Below, in pieces: positions 47,201-61,600 of a stretch of 64,000 nt of DNA. The position numbers and the translations under genes are program-made. Below the pieces are notes generated by a model, which had not been told where the DNA came from, made no database searches, and saw only the letters and a program-made list of their open reading frames with translations. Origin of the DNA: Apostichopus japonicus. Taxonomy: Eukaryota; Echinodermata; Holothuroidea; Aspidochirotida; Stichopodidae. Position 1 is the stretch's first letter. Each line of letters starts with the position of its first letter. Where the stretch lies: contig NC_092568.1 in the NCBI RefSeq assembly GCF_037975245.1, positions 23,276,501 through 23,340,500 of the forward strand, given 5' to 3'.

Positions 47201-49193
47201 AATACATATAAGAAACAGCAACTTTCTGAAATATGAGAAACATGAAGCAACCATTCGAAGTCACTTGGCATCAACAGAAGTAGTACACAGAGTCGTGATA
47301 GACCAAAACAGAAGACATATCGGTCAGCACAATCAAAACACGAAAAAGTGGCATAAATGTGCATACAAGTCACCCTTTTTGCAACTATAGGCTGTGAGAA
47401 AATGTCCAAACTTTAATAACTTGACTGCCAAACTGAGACATCATATAGTCTACTGTGAAACTTATCATATAAATATCTTTAAATACCTACTCACTAACGT
47501 CGCTACCGATAGTACAGGAAGTTAATTTGAAAACTTTTGCAAAGGTTGGGACTATACGTGCGTTTTTCATACAATCACAAGTTCCATATTTTCTGTGCGA
47601 TTTGTTATCACACCAGCTTCGACTGTATGGCGTTGACCACTTGTAATTACGAAACATGTATTTTCTCATCTACAGTTGCCGCAGTTGACAAATTTACTCT
47701 GCGACAGGTGGCGTGTATGTTTGTAAAGACCGAAGGGGCACTTGTTAATTTACGTTCTCCCTGTTATTGACTGCCAACCATAGACTGCAACACAAATCGC
47801 CAAGGACGCCTGCTATGCATTCCGTAGATTGTACTGTAAGGGATCAAGCTAGCCTAATACTGTAATGTAAACAAGCCACCGTTTGTAAGTTGTGTAGGTA
47901 GGCTACCGTATGTAGCTAAGGCTTAGGCTGATATTTTATTCATTGAGGAATTTAATTTGTATCGAAATAATGACAAATTCCACATGAGGTATAGTCAAGC
48001 AAGTAACGGCCTAGACTGGCTATGCCTAGGCTATACTATTTCTAATCTATTCTAAGTTACAACAAGAATTCAACAGTAACCTAGAGTAGCCATAAACCTT
48101 TGGAGAATGGAATATACTCATGCGAGTCAAGGCCGAAACACATGCAGTGATTTTTATCCAGTCATAAGTCTAAGAAAACTGTAAATGCTTATGTTTGATT
48201 TTTCTTTCTTTAGCGCTTAGAGGCTTTTGCATTTTGCGCTTTATATATTCCTATTATTAAGATATTAAGATCAGCAAAAGTAATCAAGTAGGCATTCACA
48301 GTTTCTTAATTTGGGTGGGATTGGGAATTGATTGCTAGGGGTTAAATTTGAAGTGTACTTTATCACCTTGATAAGAACAAGCATCTAGACATTTTCTTGC
48401 CTTGCTTTTGGCATTGCCACCTCTTTAACAACTTTATAATTTATAAACAAGAGTGCAGTTTTGTTTCGATACAGTAATTGGATTATGATCAAAATTTCAG
48501 GATATTTTTTCAGCAATTTATCTTGATTGTATTATTGTAAGGATAAGTATTTGTTTCCTGTGTTCGTATATTGTTTCAAAGCTGCTATATAATTGTTTGT
48601 GTTTCATTTGTTTCACCTGGATAAGGTATGTTGTGCAATAATAAGTGATGTCAAAAATGAGCAACACATCAACCTGGCTTTATGTTTTTTTCCAACATTA
48701 CGTGATCATCTCAAGTTTAAGGAAAAACAAAAGCAGTTGTTAGTACTGTATAGTCTAAGTATGACATCATAAATTATTAAAACAAAGTAGATAAATCTCA
48801 ATATTTTATATGTCAATATAAGACATGGATCAAAATGTTTTGAATAGCTAACTCTGTATTTATTTTCCATAAATCTTTCACTTTTAAACTCAAATGAAGT
48901 GATAAATTTGTATATATGTCATAGACCAAAAGCACTCTGCTGTCAACACTTTTTGACACTATGTGAGCACAACTACAGTAGTCAACAACTATGTTTCACT
49001 TGGTTACGTGACATTTAAACTCGGTCATATGCCCGAATACTTTAAAATACCCAATTTCTTATGTTTAGCACATTAAATATAAAACTTAGATGTTTATCTT
49101 TTCTTAAATTATAGATGATTTAATGCTTTGAGAAATGCAAGATGTGCTTGTTCATGGCATGATTTGTATTACCAATGCTGTTGCCTGTGAGGA

Positions 49194-49225
49194 AAAGGCT
49201 AGTTCAAGCAAGACTGCTGGGTCAG
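49194..49225 (+). other. possible 3' end of a spectrin 5' UTR exon
   Basis: A GGTCAG|GTATGT donor at 49225. If spliced to the acceptor at 49575, the frame upstream of the spectrin ATG meets an in-frame TAG (GGCTAGTTC), which would fix the start at 49577. No transcript evidence is available here. Confidence 0.3.
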
Positions 49226-49576
49226 GTATGTTTCTACAAGGGAATACAGTTCACTACATTTATGAGATAAAAAGATCTTTTAACTTGGTTTGATGAAGTG
49301 AGTTGCAACGTCAACTGATGAAAAGAAAGGGAGCTGTAAACCACATTCCACATCAATTGTGGTCATCTAGGAAATGTTATCTTTACTCTGACTGTTGGAT
49401 TTCAAGTTCTGTTCACTGCGTTTTGGGTTTTGGGTTGCTTACACATACAGATTTAATGTATTTGATGCTACGTTATAAGTATAAACGACAGGAACCATAC
49501 TGAATGACAATTCTGTCTTTAAATAAGATGCTCTTTGAGCTCATGTACCTTTTCATTTTGCTTTGCTTTGCTCAGG

Positions 49577-49699
49577 ATGTCGTTCAGGAGTGATGACGTT
49601 CTCACCTTCGAGAAGGGTCGCATTCAGGCTCTGAGACAGGAGAGAATATCTGTTCAACAGAAAACTTTCACCAAATGGGTTAACTCGTACTTGGCAAAG
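49577..49699 (+). CDS. spectrin exon 1 (coding): start codon and CH1 lead-in
   Basis: The ATG follows one base after a TTTGCTCAG acceptor. Encodes residues 1-41, ending [13 protein letters not shown]. The N-terminus is short, without the long extension of some beta-spectrins. Confidence 0.88.
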
Positions 49700-52600
49700 G
49701 TACTGTACAGTAGGCAAAAGAATTGCACTTTAGTCTTGTGAATAATTTTGTAGAGTAAGCCAGGGAAACAAGCTGTTCTTCTGTACATGCTCCCAAGTTT
49801 AGTAGTATTTATACTGGACATCCAGGTGCCTCTACCCTTCCCCACCCCCTCCCTACATCCTTCCTCCTCCTCCTCCTCCTCCTCCTCCTCCTCCTCCTCC
49901 TCCTCCTCCTCCTCCTCCTCCTCCTCCTCCTCCTCCTCCTCCTCCTCCTCCTCCCTGATATCTTCATAGGCTGAGTCAGAAATATGTATTGATGTCCCTG
50001 ATCTCCTTGAATAAATTCATGTTTCATGCTTTCGTATTGACACCTATAGCTACTAGCTCCACATGTTCTTACTGTACACACATGCAAGTGCAGTTTGGAT
50101 AAAGAGGGTCTTGGGTGGACTGGGTTTGGTTATACAGGGGGTCCACTCTTCTTGCAAAAAGAAAATAAGAAAAGATGGAAGTAAACATATTCCAAATCGA
50201 TTTTCAGTATTCAGGTGGAATTTCACATGGACCCAGAGGTCTGCTGACCTTTTAATAAATGTGAATTGGGAGGAGGGAGGTGGGTGTTAGAAACAGGGTT
50301 GTCAAGTTACATGTTTGCTGGTCTTTGGAACGATTGCTTCTTATGCACAGCTGTAGCGAAGAAATGATTAAAAAGGATTGAAAGGCAACTATCCTTGGGC
50401 TAGATTGTTCAGGTGGTAAAGTAAAGGGCTTGTTATTGTGAGGTCTCTTACTTAATTGTATCAGATTCAAAACAAAAGTTATCATAATTTTTTTCTTCAA
50501 AACAAAAAGAAGGTTAAGGCAAAATAAAAGATTAAAAATGTAAAACAGATTGGTCACAATGTCGAGGATTTTCTTGCACCTCCATGTGAAATTACTAATG
50601 CCTGCCCTCATTTTGCTTGACACACATAAGCAACAGCTCTGTATTTTATTTTTTATCTCCCAGTCATATGTATTTCTCTTATTTGCTTATTTCAGGTTAA
50701 CTGCCATATCGATGACGTATTCAAAGATTTGGAAGATGGCCGCCTTCTCGTAAAGCTTCTTGAGCTCATATCGGGAGAGAGATTGGGTCATGCTAAGCCG
50801 ACCAGACTGAGAGTACAAAAAGTTGAGAATGTCAACAAGGCATTGCAGTTTCTTTCTACAAAGGTGTGAAAAATCTTCTTAACATCTTGATCATATTAAA
50901 GCAGTGAAATGATCATCCAATCCAGTGATGGAATGGAATGAGACGATTCATTGCGATGTTGGGTTTTTTCGAGGTAGCCGTAACGGTTGTCCTTAGACTA
51001 TCTAACTTGTTGCTTTCGTGCAACCTCAGAAATAAATGGCTAAGTGTTACACAGGTGTGTTTCATTTGTATATCTGACACATCTTTGGTTAAGATTTCCT
51101 AAACAATTCAATCCATTTTATTATCATTATCATTATTGTTATATTGTTAGCAAGAACTGAAATATGCAATTATAAAATTGCAAACATTTTCCTTATCAGA
51201 GATAGACGCACTTTTGGTGTTTGTATATGCACTTCTCCGCCGCCTCAAAACCTCCCCTCCCAAACCTCCCCTCCTCCCCACATGCACCTGCTAATGCAAG
51301 GTCCATAACTGCCGAGTCACAGGTATACTTATAAAGCTTATTGTGTATTTTTATATAGAGCATATCATTGTTGCAATTTTAACTTTCAACTGAAGTACTA
51401 CAGTACTGGGATATTGACTCAAACCTGTCCTCAGGACAATTACCCCATGACGCCAGAGTTTCAGCTATTGCTTATAAAGCTGATTGCAGGCGCATAGCCA
51501 GGAATTTGCCAAGGGAGGGGCGAAACTGTACATTCGGCATTGAAAACTATCTAAGCGTAGCGCCACCATGGTTGGCGCGAAGCGTACAAGAAAATTTTGG
51601 CTTAGAATGCCTCCCAGATCGCTGGAAATGGCACTTCCCAGGCCTTGTAAGTTGCATCTTAGCACTTGCTCATTTGAAAATACTAGCGATATCATAAAAA
51701 CATTAAAAAAAAAAAAAAAATTATGCTCAAGGGGGGGGCGGCTGCCCCCTTCGCACCCCCCCTTGGCTACGCGCCTGGCTGATTGTATATTTTATTTTCA
51801 TGCATATCATTATTACAAACAGTCAATTTGGTGAGAACTTTGGTACTATTTTCTCAAAAGCTACAAAACTTTCCTATGACACTTTTGCAATATATTAGGA
51901 CAGCTGTTTTGCTGTGAATGTTGGTAAGTTTTGGAGAGTAAAGTTCTCTAGCAGTGTCCTGTATTTAGCTTGACTTGACCACTACCACCACAGCAAATGC
52001 AGAGAAAGTCTAAAGTTTGAAGAGGAAATAAACTCAACTTAACTCATCCTTGTGATTGATCCTAACATGGAGGAGTACCTTGACAACTAAAATTTTAAAA
52101 ATATATATAATGTATATGTTTAGCATTATTGCAAAGAGTCGTTGGTCTATTTTTTTCACCTGTTCAGGTTCGTCTCGAAAGCATTGGACCCGAGGATATC
52201 GTAGATGGCAACCCAAGACTCATCTTGGGCCTCATGTGGACTATCATCCTTCGTTTTGAAATACAAGAAATCAAAATTGAGGTAAAGCACTGTAGCAGCA
52301 ATTATAATGGGAACTTCATATAAAAATTTAACAAAAAGTGATTACTGTTAATCTGAACTTTAACAGACATATTTTTCACAGGGTTACTGCAATAGCTGCA
52401 TATCGGGCATGTGTAGACTTTCCAATATTTCCCTATTTGTTGCTTTTCTTCATTATGAAGTTGATCTCTTTTAATATCTTCTGACTTTTTGAGTTATCTC
52501 AAAAGTTGTAATTCCCCCCCCCCCCTCTTCTGTTTCTCTCACAGGGTGTAGATAGCGCTGAAACGAGATCTGCCAAAGAAGCTTTACTATTGTGGTGTCA

Positions 52601-55600
52601 AAGACAAACTGCAGGGTAGGTTCATATTCTTTTCACAATTTACCAGAAAAGTTAGAACATCATCCCTCCAATTCGCTTTTATGTTTTTCTCTTCTTTTGT
52701 TTCCGTAAAGTTGCGGTTAGTTCCCATCCTGCTACGAATCACAAATTTAAATCATGATGTTTTCCATTTCCAGTTACAATGATGTGAAGATCAAAAACTT
52801 CTCATCCAGTTGGAGGAGTGGACTGGCTCTATGTGCCTTAATTCATGCTAACAGGTGAGAGATTGGCAAACTTAGGAAGATCCTTCTATTCTTCAATGAA
52901 CTAAACTTATATGACATTTTGGTAGTAAGCTTGGATGTAATATATATATTTCACTTCTCTTTTACATATAGTTTTAAGTTATTCAGTTTAGATCAGTGTC
53001 TTGTGTGAACTTCTATAGGTGTTTTTAAAACATATTCTGACAAAACTGTCAATAACAGCAATTAGTGAGAGCCAAAAATTTATTCATAAACTTTATTGCT
53101 CATAAACTTTATTTTAGTGAAAGGAAGTCGATTGTGTCATTTTGAACGTTGTTCCTGTTTAAAGGCATACAGCACCGCACATTTCAAACATACAGTTCAT
53201 TTGTATTGACTAGCAAAATTTCAAATATAGAAGGAAGGACAGAACTAGCTTCTTGTTTTTACTTTGATAAACTTTTCGATGCTATCCAGAACTAAAACCC
53301 TTCATTTGTCAAGTTTCCTTTCAAATATTGATGTGAAATTCAACTTTTTGAAATATTCGATTTGGCTTTTTAACATGAGATTAATATGCAAATGAAAAGA
53401 TCTATGAGAGATGAAATGTTTAGGATGGAATCAAGCTCTTAAATCGGTAATCTTCATTTGGTGAAAAAACGTTGGATGGTGTCATAGTTCAATCGATTGC
53501 AATTTTATTTTGGATACTATTCTGTGGGTTTGGGGGGGGGGAGGTGGGGGATGCTTTAATATTAAGATGATAATATTTTTATGGCTGACAAATCTAGAAG
53601 TAAATGCAAACTGTAAGTATTCTCCATTGAACATGGGCTTGGTGAAGAAAAAAAATGCTAGAAGTGTGTCTAATACAGATTGAATTTAAAGTGTATTTTT
53701 AGTACAACACTCTACATTTGGTAAACCTGCTGGAAATTGATTCCCCAAAAAACAATCAAAAAAAGAAGAAGCCAAGAAGCTGCTTTAACAAATCATATTG
53801 TTGTGCTTCATTGAAGACCAACAGGGTTGATTTTTTATTGGTTTACATCAGACCAATTTAACACCAATTTGACAAATATATTCAGAGCAAAGAATAATTT
53901 TCAACTGTGGTTAAAATTCTGTCCTCTAGACCTGACTTGATAGACTACAAGGAGGTGCAGACGATGACTAACGTAGAGCGGCTGAACACTGCATTTGATG
54001 TCGCCCATAAACATCTGGGGATCTCAAAGCTTTTAGATGCCGAAGGTAATTTGTAATTGGAGTTGTATTTTCCACTTTGTTTCCATTCTTTTTTCCTTGC
54101 CAAAGGCAAAAGAAATCTAGGTAATGATGATGGCACATGTATGGATGTGTGTTGTCATCTATTTGATAGCCTTGGTTTGTAAATATGCAAAACCTTGTAT
54201 AAAAATTTTAGACTTGGCATGTTGGTAGTTGCCCCTTATTATTTTCTCAGCTGTTTTCATTATTGGTGGATGTTAATGTTCATTTGAAGTCAACAGTGGT
54301 CGAGATCTGAAAACCTTCTTTAACTCTTATTGGTCTTTAGTATTTTCTCAACTGTTTTCATTATTGGTGGATGTCAAAGTTCATTTGAGGTCGACAGTTG
54401 GAATTGGTTTCGTTAGACGGTTTCGTTGACGTCAGCAATGTTGAAAAACTAAAAACCTCATAAACTGGATTACTCAGTAATTCTAGCTTTGGTTAATCTC
54501 TTACTAGCTAGTATGTAGATGCCTCTCTTCATGACTTCTCTAATAACTATTGTTTCTGGTTGAGGTTAAAGATCACTTGACTAGTGATGCCAAAGGACGT
54601 CATTGTTATGTCAGTTTCACAATTTTAAAAGTATAGCAAAAATGACCATGCAACTTCAGTTAGAAAAAGCTACTTGGAGACTGGTCAACCTATATTTGAA
54701 AATATCAACGATTTGACAGTGTGTGTCTTATGAAACTGCATCTAAATTATTTCCTGTTTCCCTGTCTATTCACATGTTTCGAAGGTCAATGATTAGTGAT
54801 CAATTGACCTCATAAATCCATAAAGTCAATTAAGGTGTTCTTGGAAAGGTCAACTCTACTTCAGGTTCTGTAATCCTAATGGGTTTTTGTGATTGTCTCT
54901 AATTCACGTTCGTGACTACTTTGTATCCTGGTCATAAAATTAAACCGCAAACAGTTTGGGTTTAATCTATTTGGATGACCAATCGTTGTCAGTACGTCCT
55001 CACATAAAACAACACCACGTAAGCCTTTTAGTATATTAAAGTTGGATAGCGTGACTATAGAACACAAACAAACTTCCAGGTGGTGGGTACTATGAAGAGC
55101 ATTGCACTATTGTTACTGGTAGGTAAATTACAGGTGGTGGGAACTATGAAGAGCAGTGCACTATTGATACTGGTAGGTAAATTACAGGTGGTGGGAACTA
55201 TGAAGAGCATTGCACTATTGTTACTGGTAGGTAAATTACTAAGTTTCAAAACAACTGAGTACCAGACGGTTAATACAAGGATGTTAAAGATGTTATTCAG
55301 TAGTATCAGATACTGAGTACCTAAGTACAACCAACCATACTCTTGAATACCAAACAGAGAATACTGAATGAAATGGTGGTCACAAGTCCATGCTTGTTCA
55401 TACTAGATTGAGTGCAAGTGCAGCAAAGCCATACTCATAATTAAGTTCAAGATTGCATGGTAAGAACTACATGGCTGTGTTTCAGTATTGAGTACAAATT
55501 AATGTTGAATGAGTACCAGACTGAGTAAAAGTGCTAAATCATGGTTATGTATTTAAGGTAGTGAGTTCAAATCCAAAGAGCATCCTTACGAGTACCAGAG

Positions 55601-58600
55601 GATGAGTACTCATGTGCATAAGCATGCTGTTGAATACCAGAAAGAGAGTAGTCTCAAAACCATGCTCATGAATATTGAAGAGAAGGTAAAGTTGCTTGAA
55701 TACCAGATAGTGTGTACTTCTAGCTTGCAAAACCATGAATGAGTACCAAACAGTGAGAGCAAGTGCTTGACTATTCATATTGGAGTCAGTACAGCAGGTT
55801 ATTACAAAGTGGAAAGAATTGCATAAATAGGCCATCTTTATTTGAAATCTTTGTCCACATTTCTCATCCTTTTTCTTCCCTGTTTGTCACAGATGTTGAC
55901 ATTGAGCGACCAGATGAGAAGTCGATCATCACCTACGTCTCCGCCTTCTATCATTATTTTGCTAAGATGAAGTCAGGAGAAACAGGCAAGAAACGAATCG
56001 TGAAGGTGAGCCATTCATTTGACGAATAGAAATATATGGTAAAGCAACCCCCATTGATGAGTTGTAAACAAACATATGACATATTTTCAGATGGGCATAA
56101 AACCGTTTACACTTTAAGTCTGTAGAATAGATGGATTGATAGATGGCACTGCTTGTAAAGAGAGAATATATATGAATGTATAGCATGTTTTATTACCTAT
56201 CCCAACATTTTGACAAGCCTGATTAATATTTTGAACTGTGATTAGTTAATTTAACACATCTCAAGTTTTTGGCATACGAAAATGAGTTATGCAGAGGCTT
56301 ACTGATATTGATTTTGAGTATAAAATATTTGTGAGTTTACTCTTTTGTAACAGTAAGCCAGCAGAGAGCTAGCAGATCATTGTACTTTAGTTAAGTGAAT
56401 CCCGTGGATTTGGAAACCTGCAGAAGCTCATTTGAAACCCTATCCATGTGGTAAAAAGGATGAACAGAGAATTACAAGGCAGACACTTAATTTTCACACC
56501 CATTCCTGCTTCCGGAACTACCGTTTGTTTGTCCCCATGTTAACAAACAAGATTGTATCTCAGCATCTGACCGCTTTCTCTCAACCACTGAATGTATGTG
56601 AAGGCACCCACTTCATCATCACTGCGGTGCAGTTATGGTGAACAAAGTGTGTTACCTTATTTAGCTTCAAAGTCCTATTATAGTATAAACATAACAATAT
56701 ACATCATGTTCTATGATAACATTATTCCATAAGTGACAAGCACTTCATCTGCAGTCTATTCACAGTTGAGAGATTTAAGAGTTACTTGTGTTACCAGGTC
56801 TAATTTGAACTACATGTAGAAAGTACCGCTTCATATCATTCCATTCCTTTGATTTCTCAATGTAGGTGATTCCTATAGAACTGGTGTTGCATTTTGCTGA
56901 TAATAATGATATTAATGTAAAGAATGGTTACATTATTTTTGCTCTTGATCAATGGTGACAAAGACAGTAAGTCGATCAGTTTCATTTTAATCTTGTTACT
57001 GGTAAACATTGACATTGTGCAGATACTGAGCAAACTTCAAGAGGTGCAAACGATGATCTCAGATTACGAGAGATTGGTGACCGATCTCCTGGCATGGATC
57101 GCAATCAACACAAAAGAACTCTCCGATCACAGGTTTCCAAACTCGCTGCTGGAAATCAAACAAGAGATCACAAATTTCAAGCTATTCAGAACAGAGCAAA
57201 AACCACCAAAGTGAGTCTATTGATTGATTCAGATTGTTAAAGTTTAGAGTTCGTTCTCATGCAGCTATCTCAGTGATGGTTTGGACCATTGGGGGGGGGG
57301 GGGGGGGTTGAGTTTGGGAAGACTGGCTGATGTGTTGATATGAATATTGAAGGCACGAATTTGCTTTAAGAACTTCAATTTCTGTAAAGAGAGGGGGGTT
57401 TGGGGGGGGGCTCTGAAATTAGCTGCCAGCTAAGTCCAATAATGAAAAATGTTACAGTAGTTCTCTTTCTAATATGCTTGGCTATTTCAGTAGTGATTTT
57501 GAAAGTAAAAGTTTCCAATATATGACATATATTTGTATTATCAAGGCATTTTTTTCTGTAATTTTGTACCACAGCTGCAATTTGCTCTGTTCAAAATGTG
57601 TTCTGATTTGGTTTCATTAATCAATTCTATAAAAACAAGGTACAAAGTCTGGACGGAGATCGAAGGTATCTGGTTCGAGATCCAAAGCAAGGTTCGAGAT
57701 TGTAGGTGCAAGACTTACTCGCCGCCAGAGAAGAAATCGATCCATGACATCGAAAGAGCCTGGAAGGGACTGGAGAAGGAAGAATATCAGCGAGAGGTTG
57801 CAATAAGAGAAGAATTGATGAGACAGGAGAAGCTTCATCGTCTGGCAGAGAATTTTGAACGGAAGGTATGAAAAGGGTTCAACTTGAATAGTAGTCGAAG
57901 GTGAAGCAAGTATCCCCTTAAAGGGTGTGAAGACTCGCGCAAAAAGAAACGTCTAATGCCGGTAATCTGACCTAGTTTCGAATGAGGTGTAACAGAAATG
58001 TTAGACACCACCATCGATCCCAGAAAATATACACACAGCTTGCTACTGTCGGTAATTAGACACTAGTGTACAGTCAAGTACATACAGCTGCAGTCAATAC
58101 CCACAGCACAGTGTATAAACGATACAGCGATGGACATCTCAGGTCCAGCTAAAGATAACAAGGTATCACGTTTCATTACTGGCTGCATTTTGTAGCGACA
58201 CGACATGTCACTTGCAAGCAACAGAAAGTTAACTTTTTTTCACATGGCCGCACGCGGTTTGGGGCGAGTCTTCAATGCCTTTAACTTTTGACTCCCTTAT
58301 GCATGACATTCCTTGCTCACAGAAAACTAAGAACCAGCCTCTAGATTCCGATAGAACTAATGTCCTGTCAAATGTATATATTAGGACAAATTCGTTTATC
58401 AATAATTATGAGACACGATCTCCACGCTAAGTTACAACTCTACGAAAGGGATAGGGGAGAGAAAGAAGAATAGGCCATTAACAAGGACTATCAGTGAATG
58501 TAACCTATGAAGATACTGCTTTTCATAACGAGGAATCATTTATCCCTAAAACTGAAATTACTACAAAGCTTTTGGGCCATTGAACTGCTGTCTGTCCACA

Positions 58601-61600
58601 TGGCAAACTTTTTGAATGATACTTTGAGAGTTATTATATGTCATGATGTTCCTTTCACACAACCAACTGTCCCAATCAGGTGACGTAGAATCATAACAAC
58701 TCTAGAGGGAAGGATGAGTTGCAAAGTTTCTCTTAAGTCAGCCCAGGCATTGTGTTAGTTCTCATTTATGTAAAACAAAGTCATGCCACGATTTGGTATT
58801 GGACCATTACATCCATACAGAGGTACAGATGCTAGGTTTGACTATTTTAAAAATGTCACTTGCAGTGTAACCTTATTCTCCAAATTCCTTAAAATCAGAC
58901 CTGGCTGTGTGATAGTCCCTGTTTGTTTTATGTAAAGTATCATGCTACAATATAATATTTGATAATCTGTACGAAGATACATGTAGTCCCTGTTTTATGT
59001 AGAGTATCATGCCACAATATAATATTTGATAGTTACAACTGTACGAAGATATATGTAGTCCCTGTTTGTTTTATGTAGAGTATCATGCCACAATATAATA
59101 TAGTGACATCTGTACGAAGATACATATAGTCCCTGTTTGTTTTATGTAGTGTATCATGCCACAATATAATATATTGATAATCTGTACAAAGATACTTATA
59201 GTCCCTGTTTGTTTTATGTAGAGTGTCATGCCACAATATAATATATTGATAATCTGTACAAAGATACATATAGTCCCTGTTTGTTTCATGTGAAGTATCA
59301 TGCCACAATATCATATATTGATAATCTCTACGAAGATACATATCCCTGATTTCACTAGTGTCTGCTCCTGAACTAGTTGCAGTACTGTATATTACTGTAT
59401 TTTATTTTGAATTCAAGTTGTTTACTTTCAATGCATCTCGTACCGTCAGGCTTTGCTTCGAGAGTCTTGGATAGCTGATATTAGTACAGTCCTACAGGAG
59501 AGTGTCATACCCAATGGGGATGTTAAAATGCTAGAGGCAAGCATCAAGCGACATGAAGCCATCACAGCCGACATCATGTCCAGGGTAGGTGCTTCCCCTC
59601 CTGTTGATATTTTGACTAAATTTTAATAGCCACCTTTTGTTAAGCCGATTGTAGTGAAGTTTGTCGATCTGTCCGTTGCTACTGGAACAGATACTGAAGC
59701 AGATTTGTATACATAAATGGTTGCTATGGTGACCCTTTTTCATGAGAGAATAGTCAATCCTTCCCTTAATCTGTGCTATTCAATAGTTTTCAAATGTGAA
59801 CATTCACAGACATTATTAAATAGTTTGAAGTTTTTCCCTTTCTTGAAAGATGAATATATTCCCATCCGTCTAGTTTGTCAGTGATGCATAAAGTTTATCT
59901 TTGATTAAGTTACATTGCCTTTGTGTTGCCGTATTTCAGAAGGGACGGTTTGAGGCTCTGAGTCAGATGGCGAAAGAACTAGTCTGTCAGAACTATGAAA
60001 ACAGCTCGTCGATATCATTAAGAGATAAAGACATATCGAAGAAATGGCAGGAACTCATGGACTTACTCGCTGAGAGACAGCAGTCATTAGAAGGGTTTTC
60101 TGATCTGATGGGATTACTCCGAGAGATTGATGCAGTTGTATCTGAGATGGAGAGTATGAAGGTATGTTTACCTCGTGGGCCATCATTATGTTCCTCTTAT
60201 CAAGCGCCATAGGCAAAATGGAGGCTATGGAATGCTTCTAAATACCTATATATCCACAAAATGGAAGCTATGTAATGCTCATATATATCCACATCTGCAT
60301 CCAGCCAGAAATATCACTATATCATATTTGGTTCCATTCCACAGGTCCTAACAGATCATTGTTTAATTTTTTTTAAATTTACAATCTATATTTTCCTTCT
60401 CGTCTTGGATAAATTCCATCGAAGCTGCTTTTATTCTTTCCGATGGGAAGCATGAGACTGATTTAAGTAAATATGTAACATATCAATAGCCTTTTGTTTA
60501 TAATCTCTTGTGATGACTTTGTGTAATGCTTATCTGCAATGTATTTTTATAACATTTTTAATGATGTAATCTACATGATACATTTATTTTTTGCCCCTAT
60601 CAGATAACTCTTCAATCGTCAGATTACGGTAAACATCTACGAGCAGTGGAAGGTCTTTTAGAGAGGCATGGATTAATTGAGGTACAGGTGAAGAGCCAGG
60701 GAAATCAAATCAACCAGATCCTACAAGTCGCCGAGAGCTACGTCCAGTCGAAACACAGAGAGAGTAAAATTATTAAAAAAAGAACGGCTAGACTGACAAA
60801 CCTGCATCAAGAGTGAGTGGTGCTACTACTACTATAAGATGTGGTATCTTGGGTGTGTTTTCCATAATGTAGGCCCCATCTTTGTAATGGTTGCTATGGG
60901 AGTAATCTGTCAGGATCAATTCTTTTTCAGCAGTATTTCATGTTCTTTGCATTGACTATGCTGGAAGTCAAATGTTAGTCAGGTTAATGATGTAGTCTTT
61001 ACTTGTGATATTTCCTTTTTCTTTTGATATAAATACCCCTCACCATTCTCATTACTTTTTCATTTACTTCACCTATCCTTATGAACATCCTCTGTTACAC
61101 CCTGTAATGGTGACCTATAAGACAGTACGCCCCTCCATTCTAACCTGAACCTTACACCCAGTACATCCTCTATTCTAACCTGAACCTTACACCCAGTACA
61201 CCCCTCCATTCTAACCTGAACCTTACACCCAGTACACTCCTCCATTCTAACCTGACACCTTACACCCAGTACATCCTCCATTCTAACCGGACACCTTACA
61301 CCCAGTACATCCTCCATTCTAACCTGACACCTTACACCCAATGTTGTCCTGTACACTCTACATCCAATGTGCCACTCAGTACTCGTCATTAACATGTTGC
61401 AAATTGATGTCATAATATCTGTCTGTCCAGATTAAATACTTGTATGCCATTTCCATTTACTTTATTGGAACACTGGCCTACTCAATCATATTCCATCTGG
61501 AACAGTGACAAATCTTGAACTTCCATTTGGGGAATATTTCTTCCTATAGCTTTTTAGTTTACTTGTATGTTTATTTGCTGACAGTAACACACCATTATAC

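Larger units (their letters stand above)
38635..49576. other. intergenic region between the divergent calpain and spectrin genes
   Basis: No supportable coding gene. Both promoters and non-coding first exons should be here. It contains four hAT-like elements (39373, 41305, 42286, 42989), one foldback insertion (44019-44224) and a short (CCAT)n near 46206. From about 44,900 to 49,000 it is plain AT-rich DNA with nothing I can assign. A possible spectrin 5' UTR exon ends at 49225. Confidence 0.5.

Noticed and set aside
49787-50087. Poly-Ser and poly-Arg frames
   Set aside because: Translations of the (TCC)n array in spectrin intron 1.
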